Below are positions 34,732 to 43,242 of a DNA stretch of 64,000 bases, piece after piece. A model generated the notes under the pieces. It was given only the letters and a program-made list of their open reading frames with translations. It was not told where the DNA came from and ran no database searches. Positions within the stretch are counted from its first letter, which is position 1; each line of letters opens with the position of its first letter. Origin of the DNA: Deltaproteobacteria bacterium (lineage in GTDB: Bacteria > JAGRBM01 > JAHCIT01); the NCBI GenBank assembly GCA_026129095.1, contig JAHCIT010000002.1:186001-250000 (forward strand), in the 5' to 3' direction. The translations under genes and the position numbers were made by a program.

Positions 34732-34783
34732 CGTTGTGGTTGCCTCGCGTCTACAGGCGCCCGGTGTTCCGTCGCGCCGGGCG

Positions 34784-35845
34784 CTACAGCGCCCGGTGCT
34801 CCAGTGCCAGCGTGGCCCGCTCCAGCAGGCTCCGGGCTTCCGAGGGCGGCAGCGCGTCGAGGCCGTTCAGGGCCTGCCGCGTGGTGGACTGTATCCAGCC
34901 CCGGGCGGCGGCCAGCGTGCGCGGGTGCTTGAGCCAGTGCATGAGGGGGTCGAGATACGCCCCGGTGCGCTCGTCTTCGGGCAGACGGAACAGGCGGCGG
35001 GCCTCGCGGGCGGCCTCCGGGAAGATCTCGCAGGCGGCGACGAGCGGGAGCGAGGGTTTTCCCTCCCTCACGTCGCTGGCGAGGTTCTTGCCCACCTTTG
35101 CCGCCTCGCCGGTCACGTCCAGCAGGTCATCGACCATCTGGAACGCAATGCCCAGGTGGAAGCCGTAGTGCGCGAGCGGCCTGGCGGCGGGCGTTCCGCG
35201 TGCCGCAGCCGACACCGGCCAGCCGATGAGCGAGGCGGTCTTGCGGGCCACGACCTCCTGGTAGACCGCCGCCGTGACGATGGGCTGCGTCCTCAGCGCG
35301 TGCTGCATCACCTCGCCCTCGACGAGCTCATCCAGCACGCGGAGCATGGATTCCGTGTCGCCCGCCTCGCAGGCCGAAAGCTCCAGAAGCGCGGCCACGA
35401 GGAGGTGATTGCCCCCCAGGATGCTGATCCGGTTCCCCCAGATGACGCGGACCGCCTCCTTCCCCCGGCGGCGGGTGCCGTCGTCCAGCACGTCGTCGTG
35501 GAGAAGCGAGGCCGAATGCACCAGTTCGGCCGCCGCGGCCATGTGGATGGCGCGGGAGCGGCCGGCGCCGGCGATCCTCGCGCCCAGCAGCGCGAGTACC
35601 GGGCGGAGCCGTTTCCCGTCGGCGGTGACAAGGTAGCGGCAGGCCTCGGGGAGCGGCCCGGCGATGCCGCCGCAGCGGCTGGCGATGCGCGACTCCACCT
35701 CGCGCAGCTCCGGGGCCAGAAGCCGCACGGCCTCCAGGGCGAACTCCTGCCAGAGCGGCGGGCTGGGCCGTGCGCGGCGGGCGGCGAGCGCCGGGATGAC
35801 GGCCTCGTTCAGGGTACCGGCAGTGACAGCGGCGGCGAGACTCAT
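34784..35845 (-). CDS. Polyprenyl diphosphate synthase
   Basis: 353 residues from the ATG at 35845. The first Asp-rich motif LLHDDVLDDGTRRRG (about residues 115-129) and the second FQMVDDLLDVTG are intact, so it should chain isopentenyl units onto an allylic diphosphate. GKRLRPVL is also present. The residue just before the first motif region does not fix product length. It overlaps the gene upstream by 4 bp (ATGA) and feeds the MenA-like enzyme. Confidence 0.87.
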   Translation of the reverse strand: MSLAAAVTAGTLNEAVIPALAARRARPSPPLWQEFALEAVRLLAPELREVESRIASRCGGIAGPLPEACRYLVTADGKRLRPVLALLGARIAGAGRSRAIHMAAAAELVHSASLLHDDVLDDGTRRRGKEAVRVIWGNRISILGGNHLLVAALLELSACEAGDTESMLRVLDELVEGEVMQHALRTQPIVTAAVYQEVVARKTASLIGWPVSAAARGTPAARPLAHYGFHLGIAFQMVDDLLDVTGEAAKVGKNLASDVREGKPSLPLVAACEIFPEAAREARRLFRLPEDERTGAYLDPLMHWLKHPRTLAAARGWIQSTTRQALNGLDALPPSEARSLLERATLALEHRAL

Positions 35846-36477
35846 GGGCGGCCTCCGGTGGCCTGGGCAACCTGGGCGGCGGCTGGAGTGACAGGCGCGG
35901 CGGGTGCAGCGGCGGCGACGCGCTCCCGCCAGTTCGGGCCCAGCACCTCGGCGCGGTCCACCGGGCGGGCCTTCGATTCCCACATGCGGTCGTAGTCGGC
36001 GGCCAGTTTTCCGGCGAACTCCGGATCGTGGATGAGGATCGTCTGCCGGAACAGCATCTGCTTCACCGGCTCGCGGACGCAGAGCAGCACCCGCTCGCGG
36101 TCGAACACCGTGAAGGGGGACCAGACCTGCGGCAGCACCCGGATGTGCCCGTCACTGGCCAGGAACCGGAGCTTCCCGTGCTCCTTGTGGACGTAGTAGG
36201 CGATCAGGACTTTCCACATCAGCTCCGGCATGGCGAACCGGACGCTCACCCCGCGGTCCATCGCCTCCGAGTAGGCGCGGAACAGCTCCATGTCCTCCTC
36301 CTCGTGGCCCTGGGCGGTTTCGGGGTGGACGAAATCGCAGATCTCGCGCCGGGCGTTGCGGATCTCCCAGGCGAGCCGGTGGTGGAACGCCTCGTTGCCG
36401 AAGGTGATCTCGGCCTGCGTCGCCCGGAAGGGGAACGGGGCGTTTGCGGGGGTGAGATTCGGGGAAGCGGGGGGCAT
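35842..36477 (-). CDS. Hypothetical protein, possibly degenerate PLD-like domain
   Basis: 211 residues, first gene of the prenyl-lipid operon, overlapping the polyprenyl synthase by 4 bp. It shows a loose likeness to the PLD-like ligand domain of TrmB-type proteins: ITFGNEAFHHRLAWEIRNAR, FTVFDRERVLLCVREPVKQM, then TILIHDPEFAGKLAADYDRM. No HKD catalytic motif is visible. The C-terminus is a low-complexity Ala/Pro tail. It may sense or bind a lipid or nucleotide; low certainty. Confidence 0.5.
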   Translation of the reverse strand: MPPASPNLTPANAPFPFRATQAEITFGNEAFHHRLAWEIRNARREICDFVHPETAQGHEEEDMELFRAYSEAMDRGVSVRFAMPELMWKVLIAYYVHKEHGKLRFLASDGHIRVLPQVWSPFTVFDRERVLLCVREPVKQMLFRQTILIHDPEFAGKLAADYDRMWESKARPVDRAEVLGPNWRERVAAAAPAAPVTPAAAQVAQATGGRP

Positions 36478-36497
36478 GGGCGGCCTCCTTTACGGCT

Positions 36498-36525
36498 TGA
36501 AGTTTCATATACTTTTGAAACTTCA
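36498..36525. promoter_or_regulatory. Inverted repeat upstream of the prenyl-lipid operon
   Basis: TGAAGTTTCA and TGAAACTTCA are perfect 10-bp arms around 8 bp. The site lies 21 bp before the start of the first operon gene at 36477. Being AT-richer than the genes and so close to the start, it is a good candidate operator, perhaps for the GbsR regulator at the operon end. Confidence 0.6.
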
Positions 36526-36579
36526 GAAGCAAGGGAGGGATTGCTGGCCCAGCATGACACGGGACAGGATGTATTCGGC

Positions 36580-36660
36580 TCGCTCACCTACAGGCAGCAG
36601 AACGTGGTCGAACGCCGCGTCGGCTGGTTCAAAGAGTTTCGCAAGACAAGGCGGATCGGA
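36580..36660 (+). pseudogene. Relic of an IS5-type transposase C-terminus
   Basis: The plus strand encodes TYRQQNVVERRVGWFKEFRK, matching the catalytic-Glu segment (RNVVERxxxxLKxFRR) of IS5/ISL2-type DDE transposases. No other part of the transposase, no terminal repeat and no start are left. The DNA next to it (36660-36800) is AT-rich. Confidence 0.6.
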
Positions 36661-36737
36661 TTATCATCAGCTAGCTCACATCTAAATCATTTAACTTACT
36701 GTAATTATTGCATATTTATCGCATATCCCATTCCCGG

Positions 36738-36766
36738 TTGACACCAATGTCTTTATATCGTAAAGA
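36738..36766 (+). promoter_or_regulatory. Predicted promoter of tetR
   Basis: TTGACA (36738-36743), 17-bp spacer, TAAAGA (36761-36766). The -10 lies in the left arm of the 30-bp palindrome, so binding there would occlude RNA polymerase. Confidence 0.6.
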
Positions 36767-36789
36767 GAATGAACGTTCATTCTCTTTAC
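36760..36789. promoter_or_regulatory. Perfect 30-bp palindrome, TetR operator
   Basis: Arms GTAAAGAGAATGAAC and its exact complement meet without a gap; the core is GAATGAACGTTCATTC, a common TetR-operator type. It lies 13 bp before the tetR ATG at 36803 and overlaps its promoter, which points to strong autorepression. Confidence 0.8.
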
Positions 36790-36802
36790 TATTAGAAGCC
36801 CC

Positions 36803-37444
36803 ATGAAACGATCTGAAGCCACTGCTGAAGCCCCGCCCCAGTCCGTCAGCCGGCTGGATGAAAAGCGCGCAGACAAGACGCAGAGGATTGTGACGGCGGG
36901 GCTCACGCTGTTTGCCGAGCGGGGTTTTCACGGAACTTCCATCCCGGACATCTGCAAAGAGGCCAACGTCGCCGCTGGCACCATCTACCGCTACTTCGAG
37001 AGCAAGGAAGCGCTCGTCAACGCAGTCTTCCGGGCGTCGAAAGCGCGGCTCCGGGACTGCCTTTTTGACGGACTCGACACAAAAGCAGCCCCCCGGTCCC
37101 TGTTCAGGGATTTTTTCTGGCGCCTCGTGGCCTTTGCCCGGAGCTGTCCCACCGATTTCGCGTTCCTCGAAATGCAGGATCACATCCCGTACCTCGACCG
37201 TGAGAGCCGCGATCTCGAAATCGCTGTGCTCGCCCCCATCTGGCTCGTGCTGCTTGAGCACCGTAACAATGGCGTCATGAAAGAAGTCCGGCCCGAGATC
37301 GTGATCGGCATGGTCTGGGGCGCGCTGGTCGGCCTGATGAAGGGAGAGCGCATGGGGTATTTCAAGGTCACCGAACAGGATCTCGTGGATGCGGAACAGG
37401 CCTGCTGGGACGGAATGATCCGCCGGGCAGGCGGGACGAACTGA
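36803..37444 (+). CDS. TetR-family transcriptional regulator
   Basis: 213 residues. The TetR HTH occupies residues about 28-75: IVTAGLTLFAERGFHGTSIP, then VAAGTIYRYFESKEALVNAV. The C-terminal ligand/dimer domain is divergent. It starts right after its own perfect operator and heads an operon with a membrane protein and a SRPBCC protein (gaps 33 and 12 bp). GC is lower than that of surrounding genes. The ligand is unknown; a lipid or xenobiotic would fit the SRPBCC partner. Confidence 0.9.
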   Translation: MKRSEATAEAPPQSVSRLDEKRADKTQRIVTAGLTLFAERGFHGTSIPDICKEANVAAGTIYRYFESKEALVNAVFRASKARLRDCLFDGLDTKAAPRSLFRDFFWRLVAFARSCPTDFAFLEMQDHIPYLDRESRDLEIAVLAPIWLVLLEHRNNGVMKEVRPEIVIGMVWGALVGLMKGERMGYFKVTEQDLVDAEQACWDGMIRRAGGTN

Positions 37445-37477
37445 AACGGCGCAGGACGGCGCCAGGGAGACGAAGTC

Positions 37478-38347
37478 ATGGTACAGGTGGATGTGTTCTG
37501 GGCCTATGGATTCGGAGCCGGCTATGCGCTGTCGGCACACCGGCAGCTGAAAGCCGATTACGACGCCGACCCGGCGAAGGCTGAGGAGAACCAGTGGTAC
37601 TCGAAATATTTCGTACGGTTGCTGCTTTTCATCTCGATCCTGTTCGCCCCGTCGGGCATTTATCTCCTGTGGAACTTCCCGGACTGGGAGACGATGCAGG
37701 TGGCGACCAATCACCGGAGCCTTCCAGCCTGGCTGGTCACCGCCTTTGCGATCACCAACGTGACGCAGGGGATACTCGGTTACTGGCTCACCCGGAAGTT
37801 CATCACCAAGGGGAACTCGCACGGCGCGCTACTCAGCTTCGTGCTTTCCTATATCGGCTTCTTCTTTATTCTCGTTCATGGCTGGGACGGGACCGGCTAC
37901 CAGCGGTTTTTCTCGGTGAACCAGCAGGAGTTCCTTACCTGGGGTGAACGGCCCTGGCATGCGTGGCTCACGGGTCCGGTGGCGCTCACCCTCTACGGAA
38001 TGGGCGTCTTCATCCTTCCGCCGGTTTTCATACACGCCAGCCGGCAGTTCGCCGAAGGGCTGAAACTCGTTCCAAAGGAAAAGCTGATCGACAGCCCGTC
38101 GCAGCTCCGCTCGTTCGCCGAGTTCAACTTCCTCGTATTCGGTTGCGGGCTCGCCCCGGCGATTGTCGCGAGCTTACTGCTCCACACGCTGGGACTGGCG
38201 GGCGGACTGGCCGCCATTGCCGTTCTGGGCTGGCTGTTCTGTGCCAGATTCCTGGGCTGGGTAGACCGCCGGTTCCTCATGCGGACGGTGGACAGCCCCT
38301 CGGCAGGAGCACCTGGAGCCGTCGCACCAGACCCGGCACGGACATAA
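37478..38347 (+). CDS. Multi-pass membrane protein, unknown function
   Basis: 289 residues with about six hydrophobic segments: FVRLLLFISILFAPSGIYLL, LVTAFAITNVTQGILGYWL, LSFVLSYIGFFFILVHGW, LTGPVALTLYGMGVFILPPV and two more. His and Trp residues lie at several helix ends. An RBS-like GGGAGACG lies upstream of the ATG. No family recognised. Middle gene of the tetR operon; possibly exports or binds what the SRPBCC partner handles. Confidence 0.7.
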   Translation: MVQVDVFWAYGFGAGYALSAHRQLKADYDADPAKAEENQWYSKYFVRLLLFISILFAPSGIYLLWNFPDWETMQVATNHRSLPAWLVTAFAITNVTQGILGYWLTRKFITKGNSHGALLSFVLSYIGFFFILVHGWDGTGYQRFFSVNQQEFLTWGERPWHAWLTGPVALTLYGMGVFILPPVFIHASRQFAEGLKLVPKEKLIDSPSQLRSFAEFNFLVFGCGLAPAIVASLLLHTLGLAGGLAAIAVLGWLFCARFLGWVDRRFLMRTVDSPSAGAPGAVAPDPART

Positions 38348-38359
38348 GGGTACGCACCC

Positions 38360-38959
38360 ATGAAGATCGAGATCGCCGGCCGGTTCAATCATCCGATCGG
38401 GCGCGTCTACGAAGTCATGTACAAACGGTTCGAACAGTTTCCGTCCCGGATTCCGAATGTGCTCGAGATCCGGGAGATGGAACGGAAAGTTCTCGTCGAA
38501 GGCACCCATGAACAGACCGTCCACCGCTGGACGGCGGACTCAAAGCTGATTCCCGGGTTCGCACGGCCGTTCATCAAGCCCGAGACACTTCAGTGGCTGG
38601 GCATCGCCGACTGGAAGCACGGCGAGAGGGTCGTCTATTTCGATTTTCGCAGCCATGTGTTCCGTAATCTCTACGAGTGCAAGGGTGAATTCCGGCTCCG
38701 CGAAGAAGGCGCCGTCACGGCTCTCGACATCAACGCGCACCTCGACATCTATGCCGACCGGCTGCCGGGAGTGCCCAACTGGTTCGCGAAACGGGCCGTG
38801 GGTGTCATCGAAAAGCTCCTGATGAATGCGATCGAACCGAGTCTCGCCGCGCTTCCAGATGCAGTGGAGTATTACCTCCAGCATCCTGACGAATCCCTAG
38901 CTGACCCTGGCTCAATCGATGCGCCTGACCGGTACCCGATTAGGTCCGGGCTAAACTGA
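38360..38959 (+). CDS. SRPBCC/START-like lipid-binding protein (DUF2505-like)
   Basis: 199 residues. The start FNHPIGRVYEVMYKRFEQFP and the later pattern LREEGAVTALDINAHLDIYA, then VEYYLQHP at the end, fit the SRPBCC fold of a beta-grasp around a large hydrophobic cavity. I think of DUF2505 but cannot confirm it. Last gene of the tetR operon. It probably binds or carries a hydrophobic ligand in the cytoplasm. Confidence 0.6.
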   Translation: MKIEIAGRFNHPIGRVYEVMYKRFEQFPSRIPNVLEIREMERKVLVEGTHEQTVHRWTADSKLIPGFARPFIKPETLQWLGIADWKHGERVVYFDFRSHVFRNLYECKGEFRLREEGAVTALDINAHLDIYADRLPGVPNWFAKRAVGVIEKLLMNAIEPSLAALPDAVEYYLQHPDESLADPGSIDAPDRYPIRSGLN

Positions 38960-38994
38960 AAGCTCCGGCGGGCCGCTGAACCCGGAAATCTAAC

Positions 38995-39054
38995 CTTGAG
39001 CCCGTTACAGTTTTTGGGGTGAGGTCACAACAAACCTGAAATCACAGGCTCAAG
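38995..39054. repeat. Inverted repeat downstream of the SRPBCC gene
   Basis: CTTGAGCC (38995-39002) and GGCTCAAG (39047-39054) enclose a smaller CCTG/CAGG stem. The sequence in between includes a TTTTTGGGG stretch. It may be a terminator for the tetR operon or the remains of a mobile element end; nothing else is seen in the 187-bp gap to rlmI. Confidence 0.35.
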
Positions 39055-39146
39055 CTGGACAGTGAAAAGTGTCCACCTGTAGCGCCGCCTTTTGGGATTA
39101 CACCTCCCCTTCCGTCTCTCACCATTGGCGGGCGGGAGTAGCCCCC

Positions 39147-40328
39147 CTATTCCACCGCGAGGATCACGCACTTGAGGTAGGCGGTCTCGGGGATCGCGGG
39201 GTGGACCGGGTGGTCGGGGGCGGCGCCGCGCCACTCGGCGATGCGGGCCGTGCGGCCCGACCGGCGGACGGCGCGGGCGAGGGTCTCGCGGAACGCGCCG
39301 GCGTCCACATGGAACGAGCACGAGGAGGCGGCGTAGAAGCCGCCGGGGGCGGTGAGCTTAAGGCCGTTCACGGCAAGCTCCTGGTAGGCCCGGAGCGCCT
39401 CCGGCAGGTGCTTCTTCGACTTGGCGAGGGCGGGCGGGTCGGTCGAGACGACGCCGAACCGGCGGCCCTCCTTGACGAGACTCCGCAGCAGCGGGAAGGC
39501 GTCGCCCTCCATGAGCTCGTACCGGCCGGAAAACCCGTTCCGGTCGAGGGCCTCCCCGGCGAGCCGGAGCGCACGGCCCGAGGCGTCCAGGAGCGCGGCG
39601 GAGCTGGCCCCGCCCTTCAGCGCATGGAGCGCCAGCGCGCCCGTGTAGCTGAACACGTCGAGGACGGTTTCGTTCCGGGCGAAACCGGCGAGGCGGCGGC
39701 GGTTTTCCTGCTGGTCGAGAAAGAAGCCGGTCTTCTGGCCGGTGAGGATATCCACGGGGAAGGCGAGGCCCGCCTCCTCCACCCAGAGGATATCCGGCAC
39801 GGAGCCCCTCACCACCTCGACCGATTCGGCGAGTCCTTCCAGCTCGCGGCCGGAGCCCCGGTTGGCAAAAACGACGGCATCGGGCCGGTAGACCTCCTCC
39901 AGCGCCGAGACGACCGACTTCTGGCGGATATCCATGCCGGCGGTCCCGGACTGGACGGCGAGCGTGCCGCCGAACCGGTCCACGATGAGCCCCGGCAGGC
40001 CGTCGCTGTCGGCGAAGATCTCCCGGCGGAGCGCCGCCCCCGGCATCACCCGGTCGCGGTAGGCGCGGGCGGCCTCGAACTTCCGGCGGAACAGCGGGGC
40101 GTGGAGCTCCTCGCGGCCCGTGGTGACGATGCGGACGGCGATGAGCGAGCGCGGGTTGACGTAGCCGCGGCCCAGGAACGTCCCGCCGTGGGCATGGACA
40201 TCCACGGCGTCGCCGGGGGCGAACTCGCGGAGCTTGCCCTCGATCTCGTTGGAGTAGACCCACGGGTGCCCGGCGAGCACCCGGCGCTCCTCGTCCTTTT
40301 TCAGGATGATTTTCGCTGCCCGCGACAT
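39147..40328 (-). CDS. rlmI: Class I rRNA methyltransferase, RlmI-like
   Basis: 393 residues. N-terminal PUA domain (RRVLAGHPWVYSNEI), a middle domain with SDGLPGLIVDRFGG, and a Rossmann methyltransferase domain with DVFSYTGALALHALKGGA, STDPPALAKSK and AASSCSFHV, the last holding the catalytic Cys. RlmI makes m5C at 23S rRNA position 1962 (E. coli numbering). Length is normal. Monocistronic, divergent from the ubiB-like gene. Confidence 0.88.
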   Translation of the reverse strand: MSRAAKIILKKDEERRVLAGHPWVYSNEIEGKLREFAPGDAVDVHAHGGTFLGRGYVNPRSLIAVRIVTTGREELHAPLFRRKFEAARAYRDRVMPGAALRREIFADSDGLPGLIVDRFGGTLAVQSGTAGMDIRQKSVVSALEEVYRPDAVVFANRGSGRELEGLAESVEVVRGSVPDILWVEEAGLAFPVDILTGQKTGFFLDQQENRRRLAGFARNETVLDVFSYTGALALHALKGGASSAALLDASGRALRLAGEALDRNGFSGRYELMEGDAFPLLRSLVKEGRRFGVVSTDPPALAKSKKHLPEALRAYQELAVNGLKLTAPGGFYAASSCSFHVDAGAFRETLARAVRRSGRTARIAEWRGAAPDHPVHPAIPETAYLKCVILAVE

Positions 40329-40452
40329 GCGGCCCGGCAGTAACCGATCCCGCCCGGACGGGCAAAGGAGGGGCTTGCCGCTTCCTCCGGCCAGCCGTTA
40401 GAGTGCCGGTCCGGCTCACCGGTCCAGCTACCGGTTCTCCCGGGGGTTTTTC

Positions 40453-42150
40453 ATGGCGACGGCACTACAGCGTGTGTACGAGCAGGTCCGCGTGGGGCAG
40501 GCGGTGTTCCGCGACGCCAACCGTTTCCGCGAGATCGTGACGATCCTCGCCCGGCACGGATTCGGCGCGTTCGTCGAGTCGCTCCACCTCCAGGACCGGT
40601 GGCTCATCAACAAGCTGGCGGCCATGGGCTCCCGCGAGGCGGGGCAGCTTCCGTTCGAGCGGCGGATGCTGAAGGCGATCCAGGAGCTGGGGCCGACGTT
40701 CGTCAAGCTCGGCCAGATCCTCTCCACGCGGCCCGACATCGTTCCGCCGGCGCTGGTGGCCGAGCTGAAGACGCTCCAGGACGCCGTGCCGCCGATGACC
40801 TGGGAGGAGGTGGACGCGCAGCTAAAGGCCGAAATCGGCGCGGACTGGCGCGGGAAGTTCAGCGAGTTCTCGGAAAAGCCGCTCGCCTGCGCCTCCATCG
40901 CGCAGGTCCACCGCGCCGTCCTGAAGGACGGCGGGCACGAGGTCGTCGTCAAGGTCCAGCGGCCGAACATCCAGGGCAAGATCGAGGCGGACGTTGAGAT
41001 CATGGGGTTCCTCGCCCGCGCGCTGGAGGCGAACTTCCCCGAGACGCGGCTCTTTTCCCCGGCGGGAATCGTGGAGGAGTTCGAGAAGGCAATCCTGAAG
41101 GAGATCGACTTCACCCACGAGTCCGGGCACATCGAGCGGTTCCAGCAGAACTTCCGGAACAACCCGGCCGTCCACTTCCCCAGGCCCTACAAGGAGCTCT
41201 CGACGCCGCGGGTGTTCGTGATGGAGTTCATCCGGGGGACGAAGATCACCAGCATCACGCCCGACAGGTTCGACGTGGCGAAGGTGGTGGACACGGGCCT
41301 CAACTCCATCTTCCAGATGATCTACCAGGACGGGTTCTTCCACGGCGACCTGCATCCGGGGAACCTGCTCGTCCGCGACGACAACGTGCTCTGCTTCATC
41401 GACTTCGGCCTGTGCGGGCGGCTCAGCCAGCGGCAGCGGGACCAGCTCATCGACGTGCTCATCGCCATCGTGCGGCAGGATTACGAGTCGGTCGCCCGCA
41501 CCTTCTGGAAGATCGGCATCCACGGCAAGGACACGGTGAAGGACTACGGCGTCTTCGAGGCCGACGTGGTGGAGATGCTGGACAAGTGGTTCACCGGAAA
41601 GACGCTGGACGAGATCGAGTTCGGCGGGCTGTTCAAGGACCTCATCGAGGGCGCCATGCGCCACCGCCTCCGGATGCCGCCCGACTACACGATGACCTTC
41701 AAGGCGGTCATCACGATGGAGGGCGTGGGCCGGGAGCTCCAGCCGGGGCTGGACGTGCTGGCCAAGGCGCGGCCGTTCATCACGGCGATCCTGAAGGAAC
41801 GGTACAGCCCGGAGAAGCTGCTGAAGAAGGCGGTCGATTCGGCCCGCGAGCTGGCCGAGATCATCAGCTCGTTCCCCCAGACGGTGCAGGCGATCATGGA
41901 AGACCTTCGCAAGGGGGAGACGCAGCTCAACATCGAGCTGACCCAGGCGCGCCACCTCCAGCGCACCTACGCCAAGACCCAGAGCCGGAACATGTACGCG
42001 GTCATGGCCTCGGCGGCGGCGATCAGCGGAACGCTGGCCCTCCCTCACGACGGCTACGCCGTGCTGGGTTTTCCGGCCGTGAGCTTCTGGTTCTATCTGC
42101 TGACCGTGCTGCTGGGGGCGGGGTTCTTCCTCAAGTCCGGCGGGGATTGA
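40453..42150 (+). CDS. UbiB/ABC1-family atypical kinase
   Basis: 565 residues. ABC1 features: the KxGQ motif in LGPTFVKLGQILSTRPDIV (residues about 78-96), the alanine-rich nucleotide loop CASIAQVHRAVL, and FFHGDLHPGNLLV with DFGLCG. Two C-terminal membrane helices end the protein. UbiB-type proteins are needed for ubiquinone synthesis and lipid transport in the membrane, acting as ATPases. Given the MenA-like operon 6 kb away, quinone or prenyl-lipid support is plausible. GC is high and the start has no clear SD. Confidence 0.88.
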   Translation: MATALQRVYEQVRVGQAVFRDANRFREIVTILARHGFGAFVESLHLQDRWLINKLAAMGSREAGQLPFERRMLKAIQELGPTFVKLGQILSTRPDIVPPALVAELKTLQDAVPPMTWEEVDAQLKAEIGADWRGKFSEFSEKPLACASIAQVHRAVLKDGGHEVVVKVQRPNIQGKIEADVEIMGFLARALEANFPETRLFSPAGIVEEFEKAILKEIDFTHESGHIERFQQNFRNNPAVHFPRPYKELSTPRVFVMEFIRGTKITSITPDRFDVAKVVDTGLNSIFQMIYQDGFFHGDLHPGNLLVRDDNVLCFIDFGLCGRLSQRQRDQLIDVLIAIVRQDYESVARTFWKIGIHGKDTVKDYGVFEADVVEMLDKWFTGKTLDEIEFGGLFKDLIEGAMRHRLRMPPDYTMTFKAVITMEGVGRELQPGLDVLAKARPFITAILKERYSPEKLLKKAVDSARELAEIISSFPQTVQAIMEDLRKGETQLNIELTQARHLQRTYAKTQSRNMYAVMASAAAISGTLALPHDGYAVLGFPAVSFWFYLLTVLLGAGFFLKSGGD

Positions 42151-42183
42151 GGGGCTTCCCGGCCGCCCGGCCGTTTTTTCCCG

Positions 42184-43161
42184 TCAGTCGTTCCGCTGGA
42201 CGGGATTATTCACCGGCTTCAGCGTCATAAGATAGTCATGGATCGCGCCCAGGTCCTGATCCGTCATCCCGGCGTACATGATCCACGGCATCGGGGTGTT
42301 CACCTCCCCTTCCTGCAGGGCGCGGGGCGGATTCACGGCGGGGTCGTGCTCCCGGAACCGGGCGATGAACGTTTCGCGGCTCCAGGCGCCGATGCCGGTC
42401 TCGATGTCCGGCGTGATGTTGGAAGACCGGATCACGCCGTTCGGCATCCTGAACTCGAAGCCGCCGGCGAACTCCATCCCCTCGATCCGCTTGCCGCGCA
42501 CGGCCTTCGAGTGGCAGTCGATGCAGCCGGCCATGGTCGTCACGTATTCGCCGTAGGCGGCGGCGTCCGACGGAGCGGGGCGCGGGCGGAAGCTGGGGTC
42601 GCGGGGAATCGTGGGCAGGATCATTCCCAGCGGGAAGGCGGGTTTTGATTCCGGCACGGCGTGCCCCAGGGGCTTCAGCGTGCGGACGTAGGCCGCGATC
42701 GCCCTCGCGTCCTCCTCGTCCATGCGCCCGTAGTTGGGATACGGCATCACCGGGAAGTAGGCCCGCCCGTCGCGGCTCACCCCGGCGGTGAAGGCGCGGA
42801 GCAGTTCACCGTCGGTCCAGTTGCCGATTCCGGTCACGGCGTCCGGCGTGATGTTGCGGGCGTAGTAGTCGCCGGGGAATCCGGACTCCCGTCCGAACTT
42901 CTCGCCGCCCCGTCCCTCGGTGCCCTCCACCAGGGGGCCGCCCAGCCGGTCCCAGTCCCGCGCCGAATGGCAGTCAATGCAGACGGCGACGTGGTTGGCG
43001 AGGTAGCTCCCGCGTTCAATCAGGGCCTCGTCGGCAATGATGCGGATGTCGCGGGGCGGGCTCACCTTCGGGTAGCCAAAAACGGCACAGGCGGCGAGCG
43101 CCAGCGTGCCCGCCGTCACGGCAAGCAGGCGGAAGCGGGACAGAAAGCGGAACATGACCAT
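42184..43161 (-). CDS. Dihaem c-type cytochrome lipoprotein
   Basis: 325 residues from the ATG at 43161 with AGGAG 7 nt upstream. Signal VTAGTLALAAC ends in a lipobox LAAC. Two haem c sites CIDCH (about residues 63 and 216) each begin a cytochrome domain with later Met ligands. Homologs act as electron carriers or as cytochrome subunits of alcohol/aldehyde or sorbitol dehydrogenases. It lies 81 bp after gcvPB on the same strand, but no metabolic link is evident. Confidence 0.82.
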   Translation of the reverse strand: MVMFRFLSRFRLLAVTAGTLALAACAVFGYPKVSPPRDIRIIADEALIERGSYLANHVAVCIDCHSARDWDRLGGPLVEGTEGRGGEKFGRESGFPGDYYARNITPDAVTGIGNWTDGELLRAFTAGVSRDGRAYFPVMPYPNYGRMDEEDARAIAAYVRTLKPLGHAVPESKPAFPLGMILPTIPRDPSFRPRPAPSDAAAYGEYVTTMAGCIDCHSKAVRGKRIEGMEFAGGFEFRMPNGVIRSSNITPDIETGIGAWSRETFIARFREHDPAVNPPRALQEGEVNTPMPWIMYAGMTDQDLGAIHDYLMTLKPVNNPVQRND

Positions 43162-43242
43162 CGTGGACTCCTGTTCGTAACCGGATAGGAGCCACGCGAT
43201 AGCCGCAGGGAGACGGGGCGGCAAGGCGCCGTTACAACTGTT

